Source: Strix aluco (lineage: Eukaryota > Chordata > Aves > Strigiformes > Strigidae). Taken from it: a DNA stretch of 64,000 nucleotides. The translations under genes and the position numbers were made by a program. The DNA lies in assembly GCF_031877795.1 (NCBI RefSeq), contig NC_133948.1, positions 16,446,948 through 16,510,947 of the forward strand. Reading direction: 5' to 3'. Below, one piece after another: positions 53,042 through 63,945 of the stretch. Positions within the stretch are counted from its first letter, which is position 1. Each line of letters begins with the position of its first letter. Below the pieces are notes generated by a model. It saw nothing but the letters and a program-made list of their open reading frames with translations. It did no database searches and was not told where the DNA came from.

Positions 53042-53539
53042 CTATGGGCTTTGCGTTACGCTGGAGAAGAGCAACAGCAAGCTGATGTTCAACCTGAGGT
53101 CTACCGTAGCCTCCAGGTTCTTTTCAGCAGGGTCCTTCCAGCTCAGATGGGTCAGATGCTTCTTCAGGAAATGTCCTGTGATGCCACAGGCCATGAAGAC
53201 CATCGCAATGGATGAGGCATTGCCACACCTCAGCATCACGAAGGGCTGATTTTTCAGCATAACGTGAGCGTGAGTCTCTTCCAAGCGTCCTGCCAGGGCC
53301 TGTAGGCTTTCTTCCCACCACCACACTTTGGTTGCCTCTGACTGACAGCACCCTGCGATAGACACTGGTGCGGGGACTTTGTTTAGGGGTCCACAAATCA
53401 GCAGAGGCTGAAAACCATAAAACAATTTCCCCTGCAGTTGTTGAGTCCCACCAGAAAGATCATACATAGCATAAATACTCTTGCTTTTCTTAGCTGCTTT
53501 CGACCACTCTCTCGGATGTGCAGAAACCTTTGACTTCAA
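53042..53539 (-). other. Unrecognised 165-codon open frame, possible gene remnant
   Basis: The minus-strand frame starts MKSKVSAHPREWSKAAKK and includes EESLQALAGRLEETHAHVML and SSIAMVFMACGITGHFL. It lies in DNA of moderate G+C where a frame this long is less expected by chance than elsewhere in the window. A second frame continues past its end (QRNAKPIVGDAGKAMGSHLK..., to 52854), as if one indel separated the two. I do not recognise the protein. It could be a decayed gene or coincidence. Confidence 0.2.
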
Positions 53540-54864
53540 GGGAAAAACAGCTGAACGCCATCACAGGAGGATGTCTAATCCCATGGCTGAGGAGAAGCAG
53601 TGGATGAGGCTGCAGGAGATGCGGCAATGGAGCAGGACCTGTCCAGTGGCCACCAGCCCTCCTCTCCACTGGTACCTCCTCCGGGGGAAGCAGAGGAGTG
53701 CAGCGACATTTGTTGCCCATCCTCTCCTCCATCAACACTGTAACACTGATCTTCCCATTTCATCCCAATTTCCCAAACCGAAGAAGGAGCTGTTGGGTTG
53801 GAGAACGGCGCATTTGTTTTGGCTTGGCCGGCAAGCAGTGATAAAAACGAGCCCCTTGCCAACAATTCATTTCCTATTCCAGGCCCTACCAAAAATAAAC
53901 TCGGAAGGGAAACTCCAATGAGAATGAAACACACATGAAACAACGAGTTCCCAAAATTATATAGGAAATCTCTCCCTCAACACTCGCTGGGAGGGGGTAC
54001 GGCAGTGCCAGGGGTATTTCATGTTGGAGGGGGGATTGCAAGGTCCTTGGGGAGCTCCACAAGCACCACAGCACAAGCCAGGGTTATAGGGATGTAAATA
54101 TATATATTCAGCTGACGCTTCATATAGTGGCTTCATGTGGGTATGTAGGGAAATGGCCCTTTCCTTCTTTGTCCCAAAAGTGGATGTAATGATCCCTGGT
54201 TGCCTTTCCCAGGACATTCAGCTCCAGGAATGGCCAGGCTGGGGGCACTGGACTGTCCCCCAGCCACATGGGTGACATCAGGTGGCATGGGGCTGCTGAG
54301 TGGATTGCCCTACAGACTGAGACGCCAAAGAGGAGCAGCCACCCCAACACCACCAAAATCACTTCACATTCCTCACCACAGCCATCAGTGACCTCATCGA
54401 CATCCCTGGAGGACTCCGGTGGCTTTTGAGTCGCAGTAACTAGCAGCCTTTTGCAGGCCATCACCTCCTGCTTGCGTATCCACCCTCTGCCCACCAGCTC
54501 TGCTCCCACGGTGGGGCTCAGCCCTGATGCCAGCCCTGGTCATGAAGGAGCTGGCCATGCCACGGGCACTGCGGTCTGGGGGGATGCCCAGCCCTGGCAG
54601 CAGCCCCCAGCGGGAAGGAGGAAGCTGCACCCGGCGCTCCGGGGTGCCAGGGGTCCCCATAAGCATGGGCAGTGGCTCCAGGACCCTGTGCCACCAGCTC
54701 TAGAGTGACATGAACACCTTGAACCAGCACCTGCAGCTTTCCCACGGGATGATGGAGCCTTTTGGTGGCTGTCTGCACCCTTTTACCCCATGGAGGGCTG
54801 CCAGGGGGCTGGTTTTGTCGCTGCAGCCTTTCCTTGTGCCCAAGATGCCACAAGACACGGGACA

Positions 54865-55215
54865 TCAATATAAATATATATGCCAGGAGTAGATTTTTTT
54901 AATATATATATACACGCACACACATAAATACATATATATATGTAAAAAAAAATATATATATATATACACACATTCCTATACACTCCAGGAGTAGATTTTT
55001 TTATATGTGTACATATACATATTTTCATATATATACACACACACACACACTCCTATATGCTCCTGGAGTGCATAATATATACACTTATATATTTGTAAGT
55101 ATAGATATATATACTTACATATTTTATATATATACACATTTTTATTTTTAAAATATTTTTATATGCATATATATATTTGTGTGTGTACATATACACACTT
55201 AGATATTTATCCAAG
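54865..55215. repeat. AT/AC-rich composite microsatellite
   Basis: (TA)n and (CA)n tracts are interleaved with a recurring CTCCAGGAGTAGATTTTTTT-like spacer (near 54880, 54985) and a related CTCCTGGAGTGC (near 55060). It is an AT-rich island in GC-rich DNA. Confidence 0.85.
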
Positions 55216-56739
55216 CTCCAGGAGCTGAAGGTGAGGATGGCCAGGCCGGGCCCCCAGCCTGCAGCATCCAGGTGCCAGCCCCATCTCCACCAGCCACGTG
55301 GCAGTGCCACCCAGGCACATCCCGACACCAGGCCCTCAGACCGGGTCTTTGTGACCTTGAGTCCAACAAGCGCCACACTGGGTGTCTCCCTGAGGATCTG
55401 GGGTTCAGGGAGCCAAAGGCATGGGGGTGCCCCAGCATGGAGCTGCTGGGGGAGCAGGGTGTCTGGCAGGGACTTGACCTCCCTGCACCCTCCTGAGCTG
55501 AGCCCCGCAGCAGCTCCAGGCTCTGAAGGCAGGAGCTGGCACCTCTCTAAAGCCATTTTGTCCCCACTGACATCATGTTCCTCTGCTGCAGCGCATCGCT
55601 TGGGCCGAGCTGAAGGGCGGGATTCAAACTGGGGATGTGCCCTCAGCTCATTGGGGACCCTCCGCAGCCCCTCAACCCTCCAGCCCAAAGGATGGGGTGC
55701 ACATGAATGTGCCATTTTGAGGGGGACAGTGCTGTTCCCTGAGCAGCCTCGGGGCACTGGGGGGGACTCTCGCTGGAGCCCCCGGCTTAGCAGGCATCGG
55801 GTGGGCACGCAACACCTCCCCGGGCAGCCCGCCGAGCAAACCCAATTTGGCTCCATTTTAAGACTCTCCCTCACCCAATGGAGTAGTGGAAGTATTTGCA
55901 TGTGATCCAGAGCACCAATTAATCCCTGGCTGTAACGAACTGCGCAGAGCAAAGGGATGAAGCTCAGCAGCTGCAGCGCTTTGGGGCTGCAAACACATTT
56001 CTAGCACACAGAGCCATCCCTGAGCAGATCCAAGAGCCTGAGCCTTTATTGCAGCCTCTGGAAGCTTCGTCTGGCATCATTTGGGAAAAATCCCTGGTTT
56101 TGCACAGAAAGCACGAGTGCACTTGCATCTGAGCACTTTGAGCAGGAGGGGAAGAATAATTAGGCAGAAGATAGGCAGAGGCATCTGCACCACCGCTACC
56201 TGATTTATCCCCGCGCCTGCACTGGCCCGGCCGCGCGCCGTAACGCACCCGGCCTTGTTTAGTCTGTGTGGGAGCACAAATCACGGCGCAATGTCATCGC
56301 TCTGCCAGGATCTGGATTTCATTAGGAGCCACATGATCGGCCTCGGCTGCTGCCGGGGACTGGCCGCGCTCCCCCCCACCCCCCCGCAGAGCTGCGCAGG
56401 ATGCAGGGGCGACGGGTCGGGGCGCAGGGCTGGATAAGCGCCTTGTCTGCAGGTGAGGAGCAGCAGTCACCTCGCTGGGACGGGGGCTGGGTCCTCCCAG
56501 GAGGCTTGAAGACCCTGAAAATATCCTTAGGGGGAGGGAGTGTGGCCTGAAACTGTCCCCTGCTAGCGTGGTGACGGCGGGGGTACAGCAAGATGGATGC
56601 CCAGAGCGGCCCTTAGCCCAGAAGATGGGACCCACAAATTTGGGTGACTGATGAACTTCTGGGTCCCCAAAAGTCAGGCTGCTGAAACAGAGGGGCACAG
56701 CTGGCAAATGGGCAGCTGGACGGGGCTGCCTGCCCTCTG

Positions 56740-56975
56740 CTGCATCCCACCACACCCTTTGCACCCCTTGCATCCAGTGGCACCTTTGCAGTCTGCTGCA
56801 CCCTCTGCATCCCGCTGTACCCTTGAATCCTCCGCAGCCCACTGCAGCTCCTTCACCCCTCGCATCCTTCGCAGCCCGCTGCATCCCTCCCATCCCACCG
56901 CACCCTTCGCATCCCTTGCAGCCTGCTGCATCCCTTCACCCTTTGCACCCTTTCACCCCTTGCAGCCCATGGCCC
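56740..56975. repeat. Degenerate CTGCATCCCTTGCACCC-type minisatellite
   Basis: Short units such as TTGCACCC, CTGCATCCC and TTCGCAGCCC recur about every 10-20 bases over 235 bp. It has the look of an ageing VNTR. Confidence 0.7.
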
Positions 56976-59900
56976 CTGCACAGAACTCCCGGCCAAGCCC
57001 ACGCACTTCTCTCTCCCCCCACCTCCCTCCCAGGTACGAAGCACCCTGCAGCGACCCGAGAGCCCCCACGCCGGGCGGCTGGGAGCCCCACCAGCAGCGT
57101 GTGGGGAAGCAGCTCCAGACCCTTGCCCAGAGCAAGCCCAGGCTCGCCAGGCAGAACTGGGTTGTCCACAGGGTGGTATAGACGTGTCACCCCGTGCCAA
57201 ACAGACCTTCTGACAACCCCTCTGCTCTGCAGGGAGTGGAGACACAAGGAGATTCCTGGGCTGCTGAGCCACAACTAACACAAATTGGCCATGGCTGAGC
57301 ATCCTTGTCTCCTCCCAGGGAAGGATGTGCAGTCAGGACGCGTGCGTGCAGCATCTCCTCTGAGTCCCCATGGATGCTCAGCGCAGACAACCAAAGCCCG
57401 GCCATGTTTTCCAACACATTTCCAACGATGCATGCTCCTCCTGGCAGGTCAAACCCAGCTTTTCCAGCTCAGTAGCCCTTGTTCCACTGGCTACATCAGC
57501 AGCCAGTCATGAAGGGAGCATGGAGGTTTCACCCAGCACCACCAAGAGCCAGCGACCACCTCAATCCAGATCTTATTTTAGCTGCAGCTCGGGGGTGAAA
57601 TTCCCGTTCAGATATTCAGCTCCAGAGGCCAGAGCGGGGGAAACACTTTTACTTCGCAGTGTTTAAATTGGAATAAATCCGGTGAGCCCGAGGCCGTGAG
57701 GCTCCTGCAGTCCCACCCACACTCTCCCCTTGCCCAGGGGACGAACGTGCATGAGGCTGAAGTCAGACACGAGGTTAAAGTGCCCGAAAAAGGAGGGGAA
57801 AGGCAGCAAAGCCACCATGGTGGGTGACCACACACCCAGTGCAGGATGGAGTTGGCGACCTGGTGCTGGAGCCTCTTCCCCGGGGGTGCAGAGGGCTGGT
57901 GCACTTCTTGGAGGATCCAAGGAGGAGCTGGAGGATACTCAGGGAAACCATCCAAACTAAGCCAGGTGAAGAGAGCAGGATCCAACCCCGAGGAGAGGAA
58001 CCACCCCGAGACCTGGACTTGTGGGGTTTGCTGCTCCAGGAGCGTCCTGGATTCAGCTCGGGTAGCAGCCAGGGACTAACGGAATGCACCATGGCCTGGG
58101 CTGAGCTGCTGTCGCGTCACTGGCTCCAGCACAGCTGACCCAACCCGTAGCTGTGCCACGGAGAGCAGAGCCGCTGGTGGGATGCTCACCAGCTCCTGGC
58201 GTGAGCCCCGGATGATGCTGCCTTGTCCCCGGCCCCACGGTAAAAGCAATAAAGCCACATTTGGCGCAAAAGCCGCGGTGCATCGGCCTCTTTCGGTGAC
58301 AGCTGGCTGCCTGGTGAAACCACGCTCGCCGAAGGCTGAGCGGCTGCGGGGGGAACTCCCAGCTCCGGAGTGGTGACTCAGAGCTGTGGTGACGTGGCGG
58401 CTCTCCCATGGGGACACCAGGCTCAGGCAGCCCTCTCCTGTGGATGGGCTTGTGCTCGGATTTCCCTGGAGGATTATTCCTAATTGCAATGTGCTCCCGT
58501 TGCAAAAACAAGCTGTCCTGCTCCACGCACGTGTGCGCCCCGCTTCTGCTGCCATCTCTGCTCAACCCAGGGTCCAGAAAGGCTGTAAAAATGGTGTTTT
58601 CCAGCATTTCTGAGCCTGCAAATGTGCCTTTTGGGGGAAAGTAGCATCCAGGCATCTCTGCCCTATATGGCAGTGCACACCTTTGCAAATCTGTCCATCC
58701 TGGGAGATACTGTTCCTGCAGGTGAGTGCAGGAAGCCTGAACCCCACAGGGGACACTTCGCTCGGGGGTGCAGTGGGAAGCAGAGTCCTTTGCCCCTCTG
58801 GATGTCCCTGCATGTCCCATGCCGGAGCATGAGCTCCATTCCATGTTGCTTGTCCCACTGCTTCTCACCACCCACCTCTGCACCAGCAGTGTCAGGAAAG
58901 CCCTGCAGTTGGTTTGGGGGCTCAAGAAGAAACAGCAGGCCAGGACCACCCTCAGCTCCCTCTGTGCCAAGGCAAGGAGCACCCCGCTTCCCCGGTGCGG
59001 GCCCCCCATGGCCATTAGCACCCAAACGTGGCCTCATCCTGCCCAGCGGGGTGCATCGCTCCATGTACATGGGCCAGTGGCAGCTGGAGCAGGTGGGACC
59101 ATGTGCAAGTCCCATTGGGCTCTTCCCCAGCCCCTCTCACCTGGGTGGGGATGGCAGGGAGAGGAAGGACAGAAGGAGCTTTCTCACTCTGTTTGTCCCT
59201 CTGTAGCTCAATCCAGCTCAGGTTAAGGTTCTTCCTGAAACTTAACAAGCCAAGTGCAGGGTTGCTTGGGCTCTCAAGCCCCTGGGTCCAGCTGCCATGA
59301 TCTCCTGCTGGGTGCTAGCAGGTCCTGGGGAGCAGACACCGTCACCTGGTCAGGGACCCCCCCACCCCAACTTGAGCCCACGCCCCAGGAGCCTCATGCA
59401 CATTCCAACACACCATTTATGTGCTCCCTGCCTGGACCACCTGAAGCATACGGAGCATGGGGGGACACACCCGGGTCACCCGTGTTCTCCAGCCCCCGTC
59501 CCAATGTGCATCCCCCACACTCCCACCTGGGGGCTGCAGATTGTCCCAGCAGGCAACCCAGCTGCAGTTCAGCTCACTGAGCTGCTTCTCTCAACTCAAA
59601 GCCCCTTGTCCCCTCTGTCCCCATGCACTCATGAAGGTCCCAGAGGAGCACCCTGTCCCCCAGCTCCAGTTCCATCCGCCGCAGCGAGTGCACCCTGCAT
59701 CACCACCAGCATCCTGGCCCTGCAACGAAGGCAGCACGAGGCCTCTGCAAAGCAGGGCCAGCTACCTTGTGGTGTGCACACCAGCTCAGATATCTGCACC
59801 AGGTCCCCCAAAAGCCCAGCTTTTGCAAGCCCCAGCCCGCCAGCCTGCAGAAGGCAGCGCCCGGAGCCTGCTGGGCTAATGAGAAGCGCATGGGACCCAC

Positions 59901-61779
59901 ATCTGGTAGCGATTGAGCGGGGAGCAGCGCTGGGAAGGGAGGAAGCGCAGATTTCCTGCAGCACAAAGGAAGGGAGAGGAATGTCCGCACTGGAGCAGAG
60001 GCCCCGGCGTCCCCCTCCCTCCACCAGCTCAGCCGTGACGCCTTCAGTAGGGATGCAAAGGCACCAGATCATGCCCTGCTCCTTTGCTGGCACTGACGGA
60101 GCGTGTCCCTGGGAACGTGCTCCCCCCTTCCCTGGGCTGAGCCCCTTGTCTCCCTGGCTGCCCCACTTTCTGCTTGCAGGGGTGCACGGGCACCCCACAG
60201 CCGCTGCGCATGGCTCATGACCATGCAGGCTCTCCGAGCCTCATGCACGGTCTCTCCCCTCTAGTCTGGTGCTGCTCAGGGCCAGGGCCAAGACTCTGAT
60301 GCTCAGGGTCTGCTGTCACGACAATACTTCCCATGCCCAGACACCACTGAGCTTCAACTCCCCCCTCAGAGCAGCCTTGGGAAGAGAGCAGAAGCCCCAG
60401 TGAGTGGTGAAGGTGGCAAGGGTCTGCTCCCTGCCGTGCCGATGGGGATGTGACACTTGGAGGGGACAAGGCAGGTTGCATTTAGGTCCTCAGCAGTGCA
60501 GGCAGCCATGTGGGGGACAGGCAGCTTGCCCGGTCCTGTGTCAGTACCAGGTGAAGTCTTGGCCACCACACCCAAGCATCCACGGCTGCTTGAAGGGATT
60601 TTGGGTTGTACTGCCGGGGGAATACCCTGGCACAGTGAAACCCTGTGACAGCAAAACTCTGGCTTCAGGTGATGCCCAGAGAAAGATATTTAGCAAAAGC
60701 TGCCATCAGATCTTCACAGCAGAAGATGGCAAAGTGTCGGGGATGCTTTTTTCCTGGTCTTTTGTGTCGCCCCAGCTGGAGCTGAGCAGCATGCCTAATA
60801 GCTTTTAATTAAAAGACCCTTTTTATCCCTCCACAGCAGCTCAGCAGGCGGCAGCCACCCAGGCTCTGTGCCATGGCTCTGCCTCCAACAGCTCCAGCAA
60901 AAACCTCTTGGCAGCTCCCGAGGATGGGGTTGGGGTGATCTGCCTGTTCAAAATACGGGGTGGCCATTTCATGGGGCCATTGCTGCCCAGCTGGGGAAAG
61001 AGCAGGCAGGGGATGGGCAGGACAGACAGACGCGGCAGGGTTAACTCTACAAGGCAGCAGTCTAAGCAGCCCAGAAGCAGAGGCAATCAGCCCACCCAAA
61101 GCCTCTCCAGCACTTGGGATTTGGGGATTCTTGGATGGAAATCCGAGGCAACCCACTGGGGAAAAAAAAAAGGGGGGCAATTTATATTCAGGGATCTTTT
61201 AGGGATGCCCCATTTGCCTGGGGATGCTTTGTGTCCTTCTCTAACATGCCCATTTCTCCTCCCCTCAAGCAGGCAGCGCAGCTTTTGTAGGCTTTGAAGT
61301 CATATTAAAACCAATACTTTTAAGGCATTTTTAATACATTTCAGTGGATCTTTCATTTTGCTAATTCAAGCCAGGAACCTTTTCATGTGTGCCACTGAAA
61401 TGAATTTGCAGCTTGGCCTGCGCTGAACACTGATCTCATTACCTGCACCGGAGCGCTCACGAAAAGAAACCAGCGGTGTGTTTGAAGTCGAAACACGCTT
61501 AATAAAGTCCGTGTGTTTTAAGGGATTCGAAGGGATCGTTGCAGCCGATTTCGCCCGTTCTCAGGGCTCCCCAGTGAATGCACAGGCGTTGCCCGGTTTT
61601 GCTCCGGGGTGGTGGCTGTGGGGAACGGTCCCCAGCTCATGGGTTGGAGTGAAACCATGAAGCCAAGTACCCGGAGAGTGAAATTCCTCCGATGCTGGTG
61701 ATGGTGGGGGTCACCACATTTTTGGTCAAGTCACCCTGTACGGTAACTCGAGAGCTGCCAGACAGCACCTGAAACGCTC

Positions 61780-62107
61780 GCCCTCTCCAACTCCCTGAAA
61801 GGAGGGTGCAGAGAGGGGGGATGAGTCTCTTGAGCCAAGGAACAAGCGCCAGGACAGGAGGGAATGGCCTCAAGCTGCGCCAGGGCAGGGTCAGACTGGC
61901 TCTTAGGAAGGATTTCTTTGCAGAAGGGGTTGTTGGGCGTTGGAATGGGCTGCCCAGGGCAGGGGGGGAGTCCCCATCCCTGGAGGGGTTGAAGAGTCGG
62001 GTTGACCCAGCGCTGAGGGATCTGGTGGAGTTGGGAACTGTCAGTGTGAGGTTCATGGTTGGACTGGAGGAGCTTCAAGGGCTTTTCCAACCAAGACGAT
62101 TCTGTGA
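61780..62107 (+). mobile_element. CR1 LINE 3'-end fragment upstream of DGCR6
   Basis: The fragment is plus-strand, from about CCCTCTCCAACTCCCTGAAA to the terminal GATTCTGTGA. It is very close to the copy at 12917-13319 over the shared ~300 bp. It ends about 430 bp before the DGCR6 start codon. Confidence 0.88.
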
Positions 62108-62237
62108 ATTCATCGAAAACATTTTTAACGGTGTTCAAGCCCGAGCAGTGGGACACCCTGCAGATGCTCTCCCCGCGCGCCCCACGGGATGGGCTGGAGA
62201 GAAACCGCCAGCAAAGCCCCGCCAACGGCGCCACAGA

Positions 62238-62362
62238 TGTGCGGGGAGCTGCGCGGAGGGCTGCGCGGGAAGCTGCGGGGGGAGCTGCGCGGGAAGCTGC
62301 GGGGGGAGCTGCGGGGGGAGCTGCGGGGGGAGCTGCGGGGGGAGCTGCGGGGGAAGCTGCGC
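62238..62362. repeat. GGGGGGAGCTGC tandem array in DGCR6 promoter region
   Basis: About ten copies of a 12-13-base unit (GGGGGGAGCTGC, with GCGGGAAGCTGC variants) lie 175-300 bases upstream of the DGCR6 ATG. Each full unit contains a palindromic AGCT and a G6 run. Confidence 0.9.
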
Positions 62363-62505
62363 ACACGCCTGCGAGCTCCAAGGGCGCCAGGGCCGGGACG
62401 GGGCCAGAGTCTGGGGGCGTGTCGGGGGGGCGGGCGTGGCCATGGCATGGGGGCGTGGCAGGGGGCGTGGCCGGGCAGTGGCGCGGAGTGGCGGGGCGCA
62501 GGCGC

Positions 62506-62515
62506 GCGCATGCGC
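62506..62515. promoter_or_regulatory. NRF-1-type palindrome upstream of DGCR6
   Basis: GCGCATGCGC is a perfect palindrome matching the NRF-1 consensus. It lies about 20 bases upstream of the DGCR6 start codon, where such sites commonly set transcription starts in CpG-island promoters. Binding is inferred from the motif only. Confidence 0.6.
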
Positions 62516-62535
62516 AGTGCGGGGCAGGGCGGGCG

Positions 62536-62669
62536 ATGGAGCGGTTCGGCGGCGGCGGCGGCGGCGGGCCCGGGGGGTACGAGGCGGCGGCGGAGCAGCT
62601 GTCCCGGCAGCAGGAGCGGCACTACCGGCTGCTGTCGGAGCTGCAGGCGCTGGTGAAGGCGCTGCCCAG
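62536..62669 (+). CDS. DGCR6: DGCR6 exon 1 (coding part)
   Basis: The ATG is at 62536 in context GGCGATGG. The exon encodes MERFGG, a poly-Gly run, [19 protein letters not shown] and [11 protein letters not shown]. Donor CCCAG|GTGAGC, phase 2. The Gly run comes from a (GGC)n-type trinucleotide repeat that may vary in length. Confidence 0.94.
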
Positions 62670-63945
62670 GTGAGCGGAGGGCGGTGCGGCGGCGGGGCCC
62701 GCCCTGCCCCGGTGCCGGGGCCCGCCTTGACCCGGTGCCGGGGCCCGCCCTGACCCGGTGCCGGTACCGGCAGCCCGTGCCAGCAGCGCCTCTCGTACAC
62801 GACGCTGAGCGACCTGGCGCTGGCGCTGCTGGACGGGACCGTCTTCGAGATCGTGCAGGGCCTGCTGGAGATCCAGCACCTCACCGAGAAGAACCTCTAC
62901 AGCCAGCGCCTGCAGCTGCACAGCGAGCACCGCGGTGCGCCCGGCGGGGGGCACGGGGGGGCACCGGGGGTGCGGGCGGTGAGGACACGGCGGGGGGGTG
63001 CGGCGGGGGATAGGCCCAGGGCACTTGGGCGAGGGGGGGGGCACGGAGGGGCACAGGCCAGGAGCACTGAGGGAGGCCTGGGACGTAGTGGGGGGGGAAC
63101 TCGGGGGGTAGTGCTGGGCGACTGCGGGAGGGACACGGGGGGGCAGTCGTGGACACTGGGCAGGGGGGCACTGGGGGGCAGTTGTGGGACGCTGGGGGGG
63201 CACTGGGGGACAGTCGTGGGACACTGGGCAGGGGGGCACTGGGGGACAGTTGTGGGACACTGGGGGTGGCCCTGGGTGGCAGTTGTGGGACACTGTGGGG
63301 TGGCACTGGGTGGCAGTTGTGGGACACTGGGGGGGCACTGGGTGGCAGTCATGGGACACTGGAGAGGGGGGCACTGGGTGGCAGTTGTGGGACACTGTGG
63401 GGTGGCACTGGGTGGCAGTTGTGGGACACTGGGGGGGGCACTGGGTGGCAGTTATGGGACACTGGGGGGCACTGTGTGGCAGTCACGGGACACTGTGGGG
63501 TGGCACTGGGTGGCAGTTGTGGGACACTGGGGGGGCACTGGGGGACAGTTGTGAAACACTGGGGAGGGGGGCACTGGGTGGCAGTCGTGGGACCTTGGGG
63601 GGGCACTGGGCTGTTGTGGGACACTGTGGGGTGGCACTGGGTGGCAGTCGTGGGACACTGGGGGGGACAGCAGGCGGTGCAGGGGGTGATGGGGACACTG
63701 TGGAGAGGAGGCTGGCTCAGGGCATCCAGGAGCTGGAGATGTGACCACGGGGGGGCAGTGGGGGTGACACTGAGGGGGGGGACACGCGGGAAGGAGGGGG
63801 GCGGTGGCGCCGGCATGCCCTGACCCGCTCCCGTCCCACCGCAGGGCTGAAGCAGGAGCTCTTCCACCGGCACAAGGAGGCCCAGCAGTGCTGCCGGCCC
63901 CACAACCTGCCGCTGCTCCGCGCCGCCCAGCAGCGCGAGATGGAG
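62536..63945 (+). CDS. DGCR6: DGCR6 gene, exons 1-3 of the gene (partial, runs off the right edge)
   Basis: DGCR6 is a small conserved protein (about 220 aa in human) related to the Drosophila gonadal protein Gdl. Its molecular role is poorly defined; it is linked to 22q11.2 deletion phenotypes and neural crest biology. Three exons join in phase to 132 codons. After a glycine-rich start (MERF then a Gly run) come the conserved blocks [60 protein letters not shown] and [18 protein letters not shown], nearly identical to human. No indels are needed. The remaining ~90 residues, rich in coiled coil in human, lie outside the window. The start is chosen because human also begins MER. Confidence 0.96.
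62774..62934 (+). CDS. DGCR6: DGCR6 exon 2
   Basis: The exon starts after ACCGGCAG and reads [40 protein letters not shown] and [14 protein letters not shown], the most conserved segment of the family. Donor CGCG|GTGCGC, phase 1. Confidence 0.96.
63110..63672. repeat. G-rich minisatellite in DGCR6 intron 2
   Basis: About 17-18 units of ~31-33 bases, roughly GGCACTGGGTGGCAGTTGTG plus GGACACTGGGGG, sometimes alternating with CACTGTGGGGTGG forms. It fills most of the intron between exons 2 and 3. Confidence 0.9.
63845..63945 (+). CDS. DGCR6: DGCR6 exon 3
   Basis: The exon starts after CACCGCAG and reads [20 protein letters not shown] then [14 protein letters not shown]. Donor GGAG|GTGAGG, phase 0. 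It is separated from exon 2 by a G-rich minisatellite intron. Confidence 0.96.

Larger units (their letters stand above)
50376..61779. other. SCARF2-DGCR6 intergenic region
   Basis: Contains the degenerate repeats at 51.0, 54.9 and 56.8 kb and a block of more ordinary composition at 51.8-54.5 kb with unrecognised open frames. AT-rich unique sequence follows at 61.28-61.56 kb. No gene is assigned. Confidence 0.55.
62220..63060 (+). promoter_or_regulatory. DGCR6: CpG-rich island over DGCR6 promoter, exons 1-2
   Basis: The stretch combines a GAGCTGC-type array, several GGGGGCGTGGC boxes (GC-box/KLF-like) at about 62400-62480, and an NRF-1 site just before the ATG. This is a typical TATA-less housekeeping promoter layout. 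Confidence 0.7.

Noticed and set aside
63149-63823. Gly/Trp/Thr-rich repeat protein ([11 protein letters not shown]-like) in DGCR6 intron 2
   Set aside because: It is a translation of the 32-base minisatellite, is open in more than one frame, and lies between two exons that splice in phase without it.
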